Shown in pieces: positions 7,214-14,557 of a stretch of 15,188 bases of DNA. Positions within the stretch are counted from its first letter, which is position 1. Each line of letters opens with the position of its first letter. Source of the DNA: an uncultured Neisseriaceae bacterium (lineage in GTDB: Bacteria > Pseudomonadota > Gammaproteobacteria > Burkholderiales > UBA11063); NCBI GenBank assembly GCA_937952895.1, contig CALFYC010000009.1, positions 1 through 15,188 of the forward strand. Reading direction: 5' to 3'. The notes under the pieces are model-generated. The model made no database searches. It was given only the letters and a program-made list of their open reading frames with translations, and had not been told where the DNA came from. A program made the translations under genes and the position numbers.

Positions 7214-7591
7214 ATGGATCGCAATCAAACTATTCAATTTGTTCACAATTTATTTAAAGATGTATGGACAGATCTTAATGAAGATAAAATTATTGACTAC
7301 TATCATCATAATGTAAAAGTCGAATTTGGTAAACAACAAGCTCAATACCATAATATTATTAATCGATTAAAATATGTGAAAGCAAATTTTACTAAAATTA
7401 CTAATGATATTGAAGATATTATAGTTGAAGGTGATAAAGTAGCAATTAGAATAAGTCAAACTTATCAAAAACATAATGATATTAATTCAGCAAAAACTTA
7501 TAATCTAATTGCAATGTACAAAATTACAGACCGTAAAGTATCAAATATTTGGGCATGTATTGATCCAGCTATTGATTACTTCGAAGCTTAA
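7214..7591 (+). CDS. SnoaL/NTF2-like small protein
   Basis: This is a 125-residue single-domain protein with no signal peptide or membrane segment. It shows the SnoaL/NTF2 pattern: an amphipathic N-terminal helix (FVHNLFKDVW), DYYHHNVKVEF, and late strands VAIRISQTYQ, YNLIAMYKITDRKVSNIWACID. Members of this fold are small-molecule isomerases, hydrolases, ligand binders or scaffolds, so no reaction can be named. Its motifs line up with the N-terminal half of the regulator upstream (FVKKLLEDVF, FYTQNVVGHF, YRLSNNKICELW). AAGGA lies seven bases before the ATG. It is 24 bp from the SDR gene, so the two are almost certainly co-transcribed. Confidence 0.78.
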   Translation: MDRNQTIQFVHNLFKDVWTDLNEDKIIDYYHHNVKVEFGKQQAQYHNIINRLKYVKANFTKITNDIEDIIVEGDKVAIRISQTYQKHNDINSAKTYNLIAMYKITDRKVSNIWACIDPAIDYFEA

Positions 7592-7615
7592 TTAACTTTT
7601 CTATAGAGGAAATTT

Positions 7616-8215
7616 ATGAAAATTCTAATTATTGGTGGCACTGGTATTATTGGCACAGCAATTACTAAAGAATTATCCTCACGTCACGAAGTTATAACAG
7701 CAGGAAGTAAAAGCGGTGACATTACTGTTGATATAACTAATATAAAATCAATTGAAGCAATGTATCAAAAAGTATCTAATCTAGACGCTGTAGTTGTTGC
7801 TTCAGGTAAAATTCACTTTGGTAAATTGGAAGAGATGACAAATGAACTTTATCAAATAGGCTTACAAAATAAACTTATGGGTCAAGTAAATGTTGTATTG
7901 CAAGGCTTAAAACATTTAAATAACAAAGGATCATTTACATTAACAAGTGGTATTTTGAATCGTGATCCAGTTGCTTTGGGTAGTAGTGCGTCAATGGCAA
8001 ATGGTGCTTTAGATGGCTTTGTAAAAGGTGCGGCAATTGAATTACCACGTGGACTACGAATAAATATTGTAAGCCCAACCGTTATAACTGAAGCAATGGG
8101 AAAATTTGGCCCATATTTTAGAGGATTTAAACCAGTTGATGCCGAAATTGCTGCTCTTGCTTACAGCAAAAGTGTCGAGGGTGCACAAACAGGGCAAATT
8201 TATATTGTTGAATAA
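7616..8215 (+). CDS. Short-chain dehydrogenase/reductase, atypical active site
   Basis: The 199-residue protein is a Rossmann fold of the SDR type: nucleotide-binding GGTGIIG at 7-13, VVASGK at 60-65 in place of NNAG, helix Asn85 (LQNKLMGQ), active-site Ser111 (TLTSGIL) and a cofactor-side IVSPTVITEAM block at 151-161. The segment that should hold Tyr-x-x-x-Lys (about 124-133) reads SASMANGALD, with neither Tyr nor Lys. It is therefore either a different kind of catalyst or a binding protein. I recall short bacterial SDRs of this form with SMxNGALE at the same place, so this looks like a subfamily trait rather than a mutation. GAGGA precedes the ATG at good spacing. Downstream the 67-bp repeat begins 12 bp after the stop. 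Confidence 0.85.
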   Translation: MKILIIGGTGIIGTAITKELSSRHEVITAGSKSGDITVDITNIKSIEAMYQKVSNLDAVVVASGKIHFGKLEEMTNELYQIGLQNKLMGQVNVVLQGLKHLNNKGSFTLTSGILNRDPVALGSSASMANGALDGFVKGAAIELPRGLRINIVSPTVITEAMGKFGPYFRGFKPVDAEIAALAYSKSVEGAQTGQIYIVE

Positions 8216-8227
8216 ACAGTTAATTAG

Positions 8228-8294
8228 GTAGTGTATCAGTTTCCGAAATCTATATTTTATTATCAAAGGATTATCATTTAAGCTGAGACACTAC
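8228..8294 (+). repeat. 67-bp MITE-like element with terminal inverted repeats, copy 2
   Basis: It matches the reverse complement of 3-69 at 62 of 67 positions without gaps. The termini (GTAGTGTATCAGTTT and AAGCTGAGACACTAC) pair at 13 of 15. TA lies just outside both extended ends (8225-8226 and 8297-8298), which would fit a TA target duplication if the element is GG...CCC at 8227-8296; this is not proven. It separates the SDR gene from the next promoter. Confidence 0.78.
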
Positions 8295-8310
8295 CCTACA
8301 TTAAATTTTA

Positions 8311-8340
8311 TTGATATTTTATTGCTCTTAGTGTTACAAT
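8311..8340 (+). promoter_or_regulatory. Strong promoter of the secreted-protein gene
   Basis: TTGATA (8311-8316) and the extended -10 TGTTACAAT (8332-8340) are separated by an 18-bp spacer. This is the best-formed promoter in the window. Transcription would start near 8347. Confidence 0.7.
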
Positions 8341-8353
8341 GAATGCTATTTAT

Positions 8354-8367
8354 AGACTAACTAGTCT
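8354..8367 (+). promoter_or_regulatory. Small inverted repeat at the 5' end of the transcript
   Basis: AGACTA-AC-TAGTCT is a perfect 6-bp inverted repeat a few bases after the predicted transcript start. It could be an operator or a stabilising mRNA hairpin. The rpsU leader has a related word (TATAGACTAGTC). Confidence 0.3.
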
Positions 8368-8409
8368 GTATTTATTATTTGTTTTAATTTTAATATTTGG
8401 ACTTATCAC

Positions 8410-9291
8410 ATGAAATCAATAAAAATTTTGTTATTAAATAGCTTTTTGATTGCACCTTTTGCTGCATATGGTAAAAACCCTCAGGTAGAATTTAATTTTT
8501 CGAATATACCAAATGGGCTTGAAGTTACCCAGTTAAGTAGCTCGCATGGCAATCTTTATTGTGAAGGTAATCTGACCAAAAGTATAGATATTGAAAGTCC
8601 TATTATTTGTGATATGACCCATACTGATAATAGTACAACCTTAAATCTTAAAATTAGTTTTGTAGGCAATCCATCACCCCTTTTTAATGAACACATACAT
8701 TGTGATTATGATGATTGGAGCGATCTATCAGATTGTTACTATAACACTTACATTGAATCAAGCACTCAAAATGTCAATGGAACAGAAAAAACTGCTGATG
8801 GGCAGTATATTTGGTTATTAAATTCATTTTCAGATCGTAATGTTTTTGTAAGTGCGAAATCAGCATATGCTGGAAACAATACTAACTCATTAGTAAAGAA
8901 TAAAAATCTTATAGTAGAAAACTATAGTAATACTCCACTTTCTATAACATCAATCAAAGATAATAATGCAGATTTTGAATGCCAAAGTATCAATGGCGGT
9001 CCAACTAATAAAACTGGCAATAGTTGTAATGTAAACCCAAACAGTATTGTTGAGGTACAATTTTTAGAATTTGATCCAACTAAAATAATGAATGAAGATT
9101 TGGTAGTGTATCCAAGTTCTGATTTTGAATCTGGCATTGGTGCATATGTTAGCTATCAATGTCCTGCCAAATCTGATGCTTGCACACTTAATATTACCAA
9201 TGACACAAATGGCAACATTTGGCATAATAATACTTATTTTATGCAAGACCCGACACAGCATAGTAACCAAATTGTAGTTGTTGGACCATAA
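8410..9291 (+). CDS. Secreted protein of unknown function, eight cysteines
   Basis: I do not recognise a family. The 293-residue protein starts with a signal peptide (MKSIKILLLNSFLIAPFAAYG), probably cut near residue 22, so it is exported to the periplasm or beyond. The mature part is rich in Asn, Ser, Thr and Asp, poor in Lys/Arg, and has short alternating hydrophobic stretches suggesting a beta-rich fold. Eight cysteines come in close pairs (LYCEG/IICDM, HIHCDY/LSDCYY, FECQS/NSCNV, YQCPAK/DACTL), consistent with four disulfides. No helix-rich, enzymatic or repeat motif is visible. A strong promoter stands upstream. The next gene encodes a lipoprotein esterase but appears to have its own promoter. 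A secreted host- or surface-interacting role is possible but unproven. Confidence 0.8.
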   Translation: MKSIKILLLNSFLIAPFAAYGKNPQVEFNFSNIPNGLEVTQLSSSHGNLYCEGNLTKSIDIESPIICDMTHTDNSTTLNLKISFVGNPSPLFNEHIHCDYDDWSDLSDCYYNTYIESSTQNVNGTEKTADGQYIWLLNSFSDRNVFVSAKSAYAGNNTNSLVKNKNLIVENYSNTPLSITSIKDNNADFECQSINGGPTNKTGNSCNVNPNSIVEVQFLEFDPTKIMNEDLVVYPSSDFESGIGAYVSYQCPAKSDACTLNITNDTNGNIWHNNTYFMQDPTQHSNQIVVVGP

Positions 9292-9308
9292 TATACTAAA
9301 TTGAATTT

Positions 9309-9337
9309 TGGGACATAATTTTTAGATTATAGTCCCA
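9309..9337 (+). terminator. Hairpin after the secreted-protein gene
   Basis: TGGGACATAAT pairs with ATTAT-A-GTCCCA, with one bulged A and a short TTTTAG loop. The stem begins 17 bases after the stop codon. The following ATATATTATCC is not a proper T run, so termination may be weak. Confidence 0.45.
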
Positions 9338-9392
9338 TATATTATCCGCCGTTTAAATAGAAAATAATATAATTTTATTAATCTTTTTAAGA

Positions 9393-9398
9393 TATAAT
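9393..9398 (+). promoter_or_regulatory. Putative -10 of the lipoprotein esterase gene
   Basis: A consensus TATAAT lies 35 bp before ATG 9434. The -35 region is AT-rich with no good match, so support is modest. Confidence 0.4.
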
Positions 9399-9433
9399 TT
9401 AACTATATATCTCCTATTAGTGAGCTTGTATTG

Positions 9434-10678
9434 ATGAATATACGTTTATTGTTCTTATTTATTACAATAGCTATTACTGGCTGTAATAGTAATCCATCAA
9501 ATAGCAATTCCACTTATCTAAACAAACCATCAGGTCCTTATAGTGTAGGCTTTCAAGATTACCATTATATCAATCAACAAGCATGCCCGGATACAAACTA
9601 TGTCCCAAATTTAAATGAAAGTTATTTTAGCCCAGAAAATACTAATTATTGTCATGAAATTATGCTTAGAGTTTATTATCCAACAGATACTAAAATCTCT
9701 AAAACTACTACTTCATATTATTATCCAGCAATCTTACAAATTAAAAATACGGTTTCTCTAGACCAAAGTATTAGCACACAACAGATTGAAAGTCTAAATT
9801 TTTTAACTAGTTGGACTCTAGAAAGTGCCTCTATTACTAGTGGAACATTTCCAATAGTGATGTTTATCCCAGGTTCACAAGATCAAGTGCAAACTTATGA
9901 AAATTTGATTACTAATTTAGTGAGTTATGGTTATATTGTAGTAGGTATAAATAGCCTATTTATTAATGGTGATATTGAACTTCCTAATGGTACAGTTGTT
10001 CCTGGGATAGTCCCAAATTCTGAATCAGATGCATATAGAACTTATTTTCCAGAACAATATAAAGATGTAGAATTTATATATCATCAAATAAAAACTAATC
10101 ACAATTTAAACATACCTATTTTTAAAACTATGGATTTAAACCATATAGGTGCATTTGCTCATTCATTAGGTAATTTATCTGTTATACATATGGCGCATGA
10201 AAATCCCACTTTATTTAAATCTGTAATTTCATTAGATGATGCAATTGTGGATGCGTACTTACCAACAGCATTAGAATCAATACCAAACCCTACCTTATAT
10301 CAATTTGCAGCACTAACTTATACAAACCTTAGACAAAGTCACCAGCTTCCAAATTTAATCGAGAGTTCGGAATATCTTGCTGTGATTTCACCTAATGCGG
10401 AAAACGAAAGCTATAGCTATCATATGAATTTCAGTGATTTTTCGACTCTTCAATATCACCCAACAATAACAAAATTTTTTGATTATTTATCATCTATTAA
10501 TCAACCCATAGTAAGCCCATTTAACGGTTATGACATAACACATACTATAGATATTTATTTAGTTAGCTTTTTTAATACTTATTTAAAAGATGAATCAAGT
10601 ACAATTTTTAATACTGATAATTGTAAACCACTAACTAATAATTCCTTTGTTTTTTGTGGACCACACTCAAACGATTAA
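9434..10678 (+). CDS. Lipoprotein esterase, PAF-acetylhydrolase-like alpha/beta hydrolase
   Basis: It probably hydrolyses short acyl esters, perhaps of phospholipids, outside the cytoplasm. Residues 1-17 are a lipoprotein signal ending in the lipobox Ile-Thr-Gly-Cys17; the next residue is Asn, so outer-membrane sorting is likely. The N-terminal GPYSVGFQDY and LRVYYPTD and the oxyanion segment FPIVMFIPGS match the PAF-acetylhydrolase II family. The triad is visible: Ser244 in AHSLG, Asp268 in ISLDD 24 residues later, and His330 in YHMNFSDF, matching the family spacing. The first residue of the nucleophile elbow is Ala, not the usual Gly. I chose ATG 9434 over TTG 9431, which adds only one codon. 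At 414 residues it appears complete. The natural substrate is unknown. Confidence 0.8.
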   Translation: MNIRLLFLFITIAITGCNSNPSNSNSTYLNKPSGPYSVGFQDYHYINQQACPDTNYVPNLNESYFSPENTNYCHEIMLRVYYPTDTKISKTTTSYYYPAILQIKNTVSLDQSISTQQIESLNFLTSWTLESASITSGTFPIVMFIPGSQDQVQTYENLITNLVSYGYIVVGINSLFINGDIELPNGTVVPGIVPNSESDAYRTYFPEQYKDVEFIYHQIKTNHNLNIPIFKTMDLNHIGAFAHSLGNLSVIHMAHENPTLFKSVISLDDAIVDAYLPTALESIPNPTLYQFAALTYTNLRQSHQLPNLIESSEYLAVISPNAENESYSYHMNFSDFSTLQYHPTITKFFDYLSSINQPIVSPFNGYDITHTIDIYLVSFFNTYLKDESSTIFNTDNCKPLTNNSFVFCGPHSND

Positions 10679-10708
10679 GAAAATTCATATTTTAAATATT
10701 CTATTTAA

Positions 10709-10717
10709 TGCTAAAAT
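10709..10717 (+). promoter_or_regulatory. Putative extended -10 of folE
   Basis: TGCTAAAAT fits TGn plus a near-consensus -10 (TAAAAT), 35 bp before the folE ATG. The -35 is not convincing. Confidence 0.4.
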
Positions 10718-10752
10718 ACAACACTTGATATTTAGTAAAAAGAAAAATTAAG

Positions 10753-11418
10753 ATGTATAGCAAAGATCCAATATTAGGTGTAAAAATCCACGAACTCCTA
10801 CAAATGAGAGGGGTAGAAAATCCAGTATTTTTTGATAAAATTAAAAACTGTACTCATGAAGTACTTAAAAATAAGTTACATGAATTAATTGAGTTACTCG
10901 GGCTTGATTTATCAAATAGTTCAATTAGTAAAACTCCAGATCGAGTAAGTAAATTCTTTCTTGACGAATTATTTTATGGTTTAGATTACAATAAATTTCC
11001 TAAAGCTACTGCAAATATTAACGATTATAATTACCAAAATCCGGTATTTTCTAAATCAATTAACTTTGTATCTACATGTGAGCATCATTTTGCGAATATT
11101 TCTGGTAAAGCACATGTTGCCTACATTCCCAAAAATAAAATTATTGGGTTAAGTAAAATTAATCGAATTGTTGATTTTTTCGCTAAGCGCCCTCAAGTGC
11201 AAGAACGTGCCACTCGACAAATTTTTTATACTTTACAATACGTTTTAGAGACAGATGATGTTGCTGTTGCAATTAATGCCAAGCATAATTGCTTGGCCAT
11301 ACGTGGGATAAAACATGAAGGCACAGATAACCTGACCTTTGAATTTGGTGGTAAATTTCTAAGCGATCAAAATTTACATAATAATTTCTATAAAATAATT
11401 AGTAATGAACCTTTCTAA
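10753..11418 (+). CDS. folE: GTP cyclohydrolase I
   Basis: It converts GTP to 7,8-dihydroneopterin triphosphate, the first step of tetrahydrofolate synthesis. The 221-residue length matches the E. coli type. Zinc ligands Cys109, His112 (STCEHHF) and Cys180 (KHNCLAIRG) correspond to Cys110, His113 and Cys181 of E. coli. GLSKINRIVDFFAKRPQVQER and SISKTPDRVSKFF are nearly canonical. It has only a weak ribosome site (AAAAGAAA region). Its stop codon ends exactly where the complementary stop of glyA begins, so the two convergent genes touch without spacer. The pairing makes metabolic sense, as glyA uses the folate made through this pathway, although the genes are not co-transcribed. Confidence 0.96.
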   Translation: MYSKDPILGVKIHELLQMRGVENPVFFDKIKNCTHEVLKNKLHELIELLGLDLSNSSISKTPDRVSKFFLDELFYGLDYNKFPKATANINDYNYQNPVFSKSINFVSTCEHHFANISGKAHVAYIPKNKIIGLSKINRIVDFFAKRPQVQERATRQIFYTLQYVLETDDVAVAINAKHNCLAIRGIKHEGTDNLTFEFGGKFLSDQNLHNNFYKIISNEPF

Positions 11419-12663
11419 TTATTTATATACTGGAAATTTAGCACACAATTGAAGAGCTTGTTGCTTAACTTTATGAATTACAGCGGTTGATGTAGGGTCT
11501 TCTAATACATCGGCAATTAAATTCCCTAATAACTTAGCTTCTTCATCTTTAAACCCACGCGTTGTAATTGCTGGAGTCCCTAAACGAATACCACTAGTTA
11601 CAAAAGGTTTCTCTGGATCATTAGGAATAGCATTTTTATTGGTTGTAATATTAGCATCCCCTAACGCTTCTTCAGCTAATTTTCCAGTAATGTTTTTAGC
11701 CCTTAAATCAACCAACATTACATGTGATTCGGTTTTACCAGATACGATACGTAACCCACGTTCAACTAAGGTTTGAGCTAAAATTTTAGCATTTTGTTTA
11801 ACTTGCATCTGATAAGTCTTGAATTCAGGCTCAAGTGCTTCTTTAAAAGCCACAGCTTTTGCTGCAATCACATGTTCAAGTGGACCACCTTGGAGTGCAG
11901 GAAAAATTGACGAATTAAGAATCTTTTCATATTCAGCTTTAGCTAAAATCAATCCACCTCTAGGTCCACGTAAGGTCTTATGCGTAGTAGAAGTTACAAA
12001 ATCAGCATATGGAACTGGATTTGGGTATAAACCAGCTGCAATTAGTCCTGCATAATGCGCCATATCTACCATTAATAGTGCACCAGATTTATTCGCAATA
12101 TCCCGAAAACGTTTAAAATCTATTTCTAGGGAATAAGCAGATGCTCCGGCAACAATTAATTTTGGATTATGAGTAACCGCTAAATGTTCCACTACATCAT
12201 AATCAATTTCTTCATTACTATTTAATTCATAACTTACAAAATTAAATAATTTTCCAGATAAATTTACAGGTGAACCATGAGTTAAATGCCCACCATGAGC
12301 TAGAGACATTCCTAGAACTGTGTCCCCTGGTCTTAATACAGCAAAATAAACCGCTTGATTTGCTTGAGAACCAGAATGAGGTTGCACATTAGCATATTCA
12401 GCATTAAATAAAGTTTTTACTCTATCAATAGCTAGCTGCTCTATTTGATCAACATAAGCACATCCGCCATAATATCTTTTACCTGGATAGCCTTCGGCAT
12501 ATTTGTTGGTAAGAACAGAACCCTGAGCCTCTAAGACTGCTTTTGATACATAATTTTCTGATGCAATTAACTCAATATGATCTTCTTGACGGGTTGCTTC
12601 TTCTTGAATTAAATTAAATATTTGCGCATCTGACGAATTCAAATTATTTTTTAGATTAAACAT
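11419..12663 (-). CDS. glyA: Serine hydroxymethyltransferase
   Basis: This PLP enzyme interconverts serine plus tetrahydrofolate with glycine plus 5,10-methylenetetrahydrofolate, the main one-carbon source. It is full length at 414 residues from ATG 12663. Seen blocks are HIELIASENYVS, YAEGYPGKRYYGG, QPHSGSQAN, VDMAHYAGLIA and the PLP site TSTTHKTLRGPRGG. Counting from ATG 12663 the PLP lysine is Lys229, the same number as in E. coli. The in-frame GTG at 12669 is less likely, because AGGG lies right before it and at proper distance from the ATG. It follows manC by 26 bp, so the two are probably one transcript. It ends flush against folE with no intervening terminator. Confidence 0.97.
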   Translation of the reverse strand: MFNLKNNLNSSDAQIFNLIQEEATRQEDHIELIASENYVSKAVLEAQGSVLTNKYAEGYPGKRYYGGCAYVDQIEQLAIDRVKTLFNAEYANVQPHSGSQANQAVYFAVLRPGDTVLGMSLAHGGHLTHGSPVNLSGKLFNFVSYELNSNEEIDYDVVEHLAVTHNPKLIVAGASAYSLEIDFKRFRDIANKSGALLMVDMAHYAGLIAAGLYPNPVPYADFVTSTTHKTLRGPRGGLILAKAEYEKILNSSIFPALQGGPLEHVIAAKAVAFKEALEPEFKTYQMQVKQNAKILAQTLVERGLRIVSGKTESHVMLVDLRAKNITGKLAEEALGDANITTNKNAIPNDPEKPFVTSGIRLGTPAITTRGFKDEEAKLLGNLIADVLEDPTSTAVIHKVKQQALQLCAKFPVYK

Positions 12664-12689
12664 ATTCACCCTATTTCTATAATAAAACC

Positions 12690-14123
12690 TTAATTAGATC
12701 TACCGTATTTATCTTCAAATCTAACAATATCATCTTCGCCTAAATATTTACCACATTGAACTTCAATTAACACTAAATTCTTTTTAGTGTTATTTTCCAG
12801 ACGATGTTTATTTTCAGCTGGAATATAAGTTGATTGATTGGATTTTAATTCAAGCACAACATCACCATTAGTAACTGTTGCAATACCCTCTACCACAATC
12901 CAATGTTCACTTCGATGATGATGCATTTGTAAAGATAGTGAGGCACCTGGTTTCACCTCGATACGTTTAATTTTATAAAATTCACCCTCTTCTAAAACCG
13001 TATATGTTCCCCATGGTCGATGCGCAACTTGATGCAATTCTGAAGTTTTATGATTCATTTGTAATAACCTATTAAAAACATGTTTAACATCCTGTGAATT
13101 GTCTTTATTTGCTACCAAAACAGCATCTGGTGTATCAACTATAATTAAATCGTTAATTCCAACTCCAGCAATAATTCGATTCGTAGAATAAACTAAGCAA
13201 TTATGAACATTATGTAATACACTCTCACCAATTATTGCATTACTATTTTTATCTTTAGGTAAAGTCTGAGCAACTGATAACCAAGAACCAATATCTGACC
13301 AGCCTATTGAACAAGGAATCAAAGCAGTCTTATCACTTCTTTCTAAAAGTGCATAATCAATTGAAATGTTTTCTGCTTGAATAAATTTATCTGGATTTAA
13401 ATGCAAAATTTTGCCTTGATTAATCTTATCTACATTTGAATTAGTGATACACTCTTCCACTGATTCTAGTAAATTATCTGCATAAACCTTCATTTCAGCT
13501 AAGAATACATCTACTCTACCGCAAAACATTCCGGAATTCCATAGATAATTTCCTGAGTTAACATATTGTTCAGCTAATTGAAGTGCCGGTTTTTCAACAA
13601 ATCTTTTAATTGCATATCCATTTTTAATTGGAGTTGCTTTATTACCTTCAATATAACCATAGCCAGTCTCTGGGTATTCTGGATTAATTCCAAAAGTAAC
13701 AATATAACCAAGATTGGCAATCTCACAAGCCTCTTTAACTGCTTGATTAAATTGATCTAAATCCATAATTAAATGATCAGCAGGTAGAATTAAAATTATT
13801 TCATCTTTACTATAGTTATTGGCTACAAATAAACATGCAGATGCAACAGCTGGAGCTGTATTTCTACCAAATGGCTCTAAAATGAAATCACACGTGGTAT
13901 TACTTTCATTTACTTGCTGATATTCATCTTGCATTCTAAAATGCAAATTTTTATTAGTAACCGTTAAAATTGACTTCACATCTGGTAATTTATTTGCACG
14001 AATAAAAGTATTTTGCAATAAACTATTACCATCAGATAATTTTAAAAATGGCTTTGGATCCAATGAACGGGATACCGGCCATAAACGTGACCCAGAACCA
14101 CCAGAAATAATTACAGGAATCAT
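12690..14123 (-). CDS. manC: Mannose-1-phosphate guanylyltransferase / mannose-6-phosphate isomerase
   Basis: This two-domain enzyme makes GDP-mannose for envelope polysaccharide. It has 477 residues from ATG 14123, chosen because AAGG stands five bases upstream; the longer GTG 14147 reading adds eight residues before the nucleotide-binding loop and has no support. The transferase domain shows GGSGSRLWP at 8-16, then DPKPFLKL, GRNTAPAV, ILPADHLI, RFVEKP and LWNSGMFC. The C-terminal type II isomerase cupin begins RPWGTYTVLEEGEFYKIKRIEV and has the metal-binding HHHRSEHW at 401-408. It is the first gene of the manC-glyA transcript. No GDP-sugar-modifying genes lie beside it, so the final glycan cannot be named. 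Confidence 0.95.
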   Translation of the reverse strand: MIPVIISGGSGSRLWPVSRSLDPKPFLKLSDGNSLLQNTFIRANKLPDVKSILTVTNKNLHFRMQDEYQQVNESNTTCDFILEPFGRNTAPAVASACLFVANNYSKDEIILILPADHLIMDLDQFNQAVKEACEIANLGYIVTFGINPEYPETGYGYIEGNKATPIKNGYAIKRFVEKPALQLAEQYVNSGNYLWNSGMFCGRVDVFLAEMKVYADNLLESVEECITNSNVDKINQGKILHLNPDKFIQAENISIDYALLERSDKTALIPCSIGWSDIGSWLSVAQTLPKDKNSNAIIGESVLHNVHNCLVYSTNRIIAGVGINDLIIVDTPDAVLVANKDNSQDVKHVFNRLLQMNHKTSELHQVAHRPWGTYTVLEEGEFYKIKRIEVKPGASLSLQMHHHRSEHWIVVEGIATVTNGDVVLELKSNQSTYIPAENKHRLENNTKKNLVLIEVQCGKYLGEDDIVRFEDKYGRSN

Positions 14124-14478
14124 ATTTACCTTATTAATAAAAACCACTGTTTTTTAGATTGGATAAGTTGCAAATATTTAACACCAACTTCTTTAAAACA
14201 GATCTTGGGATTGAATTTCACTATGAATTTTAACATGTTGCAATCTTTTGGTTAAATTTTTAAATAACTTTAATAATTTATAGAAGTAATAATACTTCCT
14301 GAATTTTGTTATTAATCAAAAATAGAAAAGTTTTTAGAGATTATCATATTTTAAGTTATTAAGCCTAAAAATTTAGGTGGCATGGCTTTATTGTAATACA
14401 TTATAATCCAGTCCTATTATAAATAGCTATAAAAATTTGCATTTAAATCAACCGGGTAAAACAATATGTCAAATTTAA

Positions 14479-14508
14479 TTGTTATTTAAGCCTTATTTAT
14501 GATATAAT
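14479..14508 (+). promoter_or_regulatory. Promoter of the 14558 gene
   Basis: TTGTTA (14479-14484) and TATAAT (14503-14508) are separated by 18 bp, and TG at 14500-14501 makes it an extended -10. The TATGATATAAT word is identical to that of rpsU. Transcription should start near 14515. Confidence 0.65.
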
Positions 14509-14517
14509 TTAATATAA

Positions 14518-14532
14518 AATCTTCGCAAGATT
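14518..14532 (+). promoter_or_regulatory. 5'-end hairpin AATCTT-CGC-AAGATT
   Basis: A perfect 6-bp stem with a three-base loop sits within a few bases of the predicted transcript start. It could protect the mRNA 5' end or serve as a repressor site. Confidence 0.4.
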
Positions 14533-14557
14533 ATTAACTAATTTTAGGTATAAAGAA

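Larger units (their letters stand above)
14124..14557. other. 434-bp divergent intergenic region, manC / 14558 gene
   Basis: No gene is seen. Two perfect short inverted repeats stand out: GAAGTA-ATAA-TACTTC (14283-14298) and CCTAAA-AA-TTTAGG (14364-14377), the latter nested in an AAGCC...GGCTT pairing (14361-14388). The right end carries the promoter of the 14558 gene. I cannot place the manC promoter with confidence. Confidence 0.5.

Noticed and set aside
8054..8266. 70-residue - strand reading frame over the SDR gene and the repeat
   Set aside because: It lies antisense to a well-supported gene, has no ribosome site and no protein-like pattern.
8922..9270. Two - strand frames over the eight-cysteine protein gene
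   Set aside because: They overlap a gene with a clear signal peptide, promoter and hairpin, and show no start signals of their own.
11819..12055. 78-residue + strand frame inside glyA
   Set aside because: It is the shadow of a strongly conserved gene on the other strand.
13578..13760. 60-residue + strand frame inside manC
   Set aside because: It is antisense to manC, with a composition driven by the complement of the real codons.
14124..14147. Longer manC start at GTG 14147
   Set aside because: It adds residues in front of the family N-terminus MIPVIISGGSGSR, and the ribosome site AAGG fits ATG 14123.
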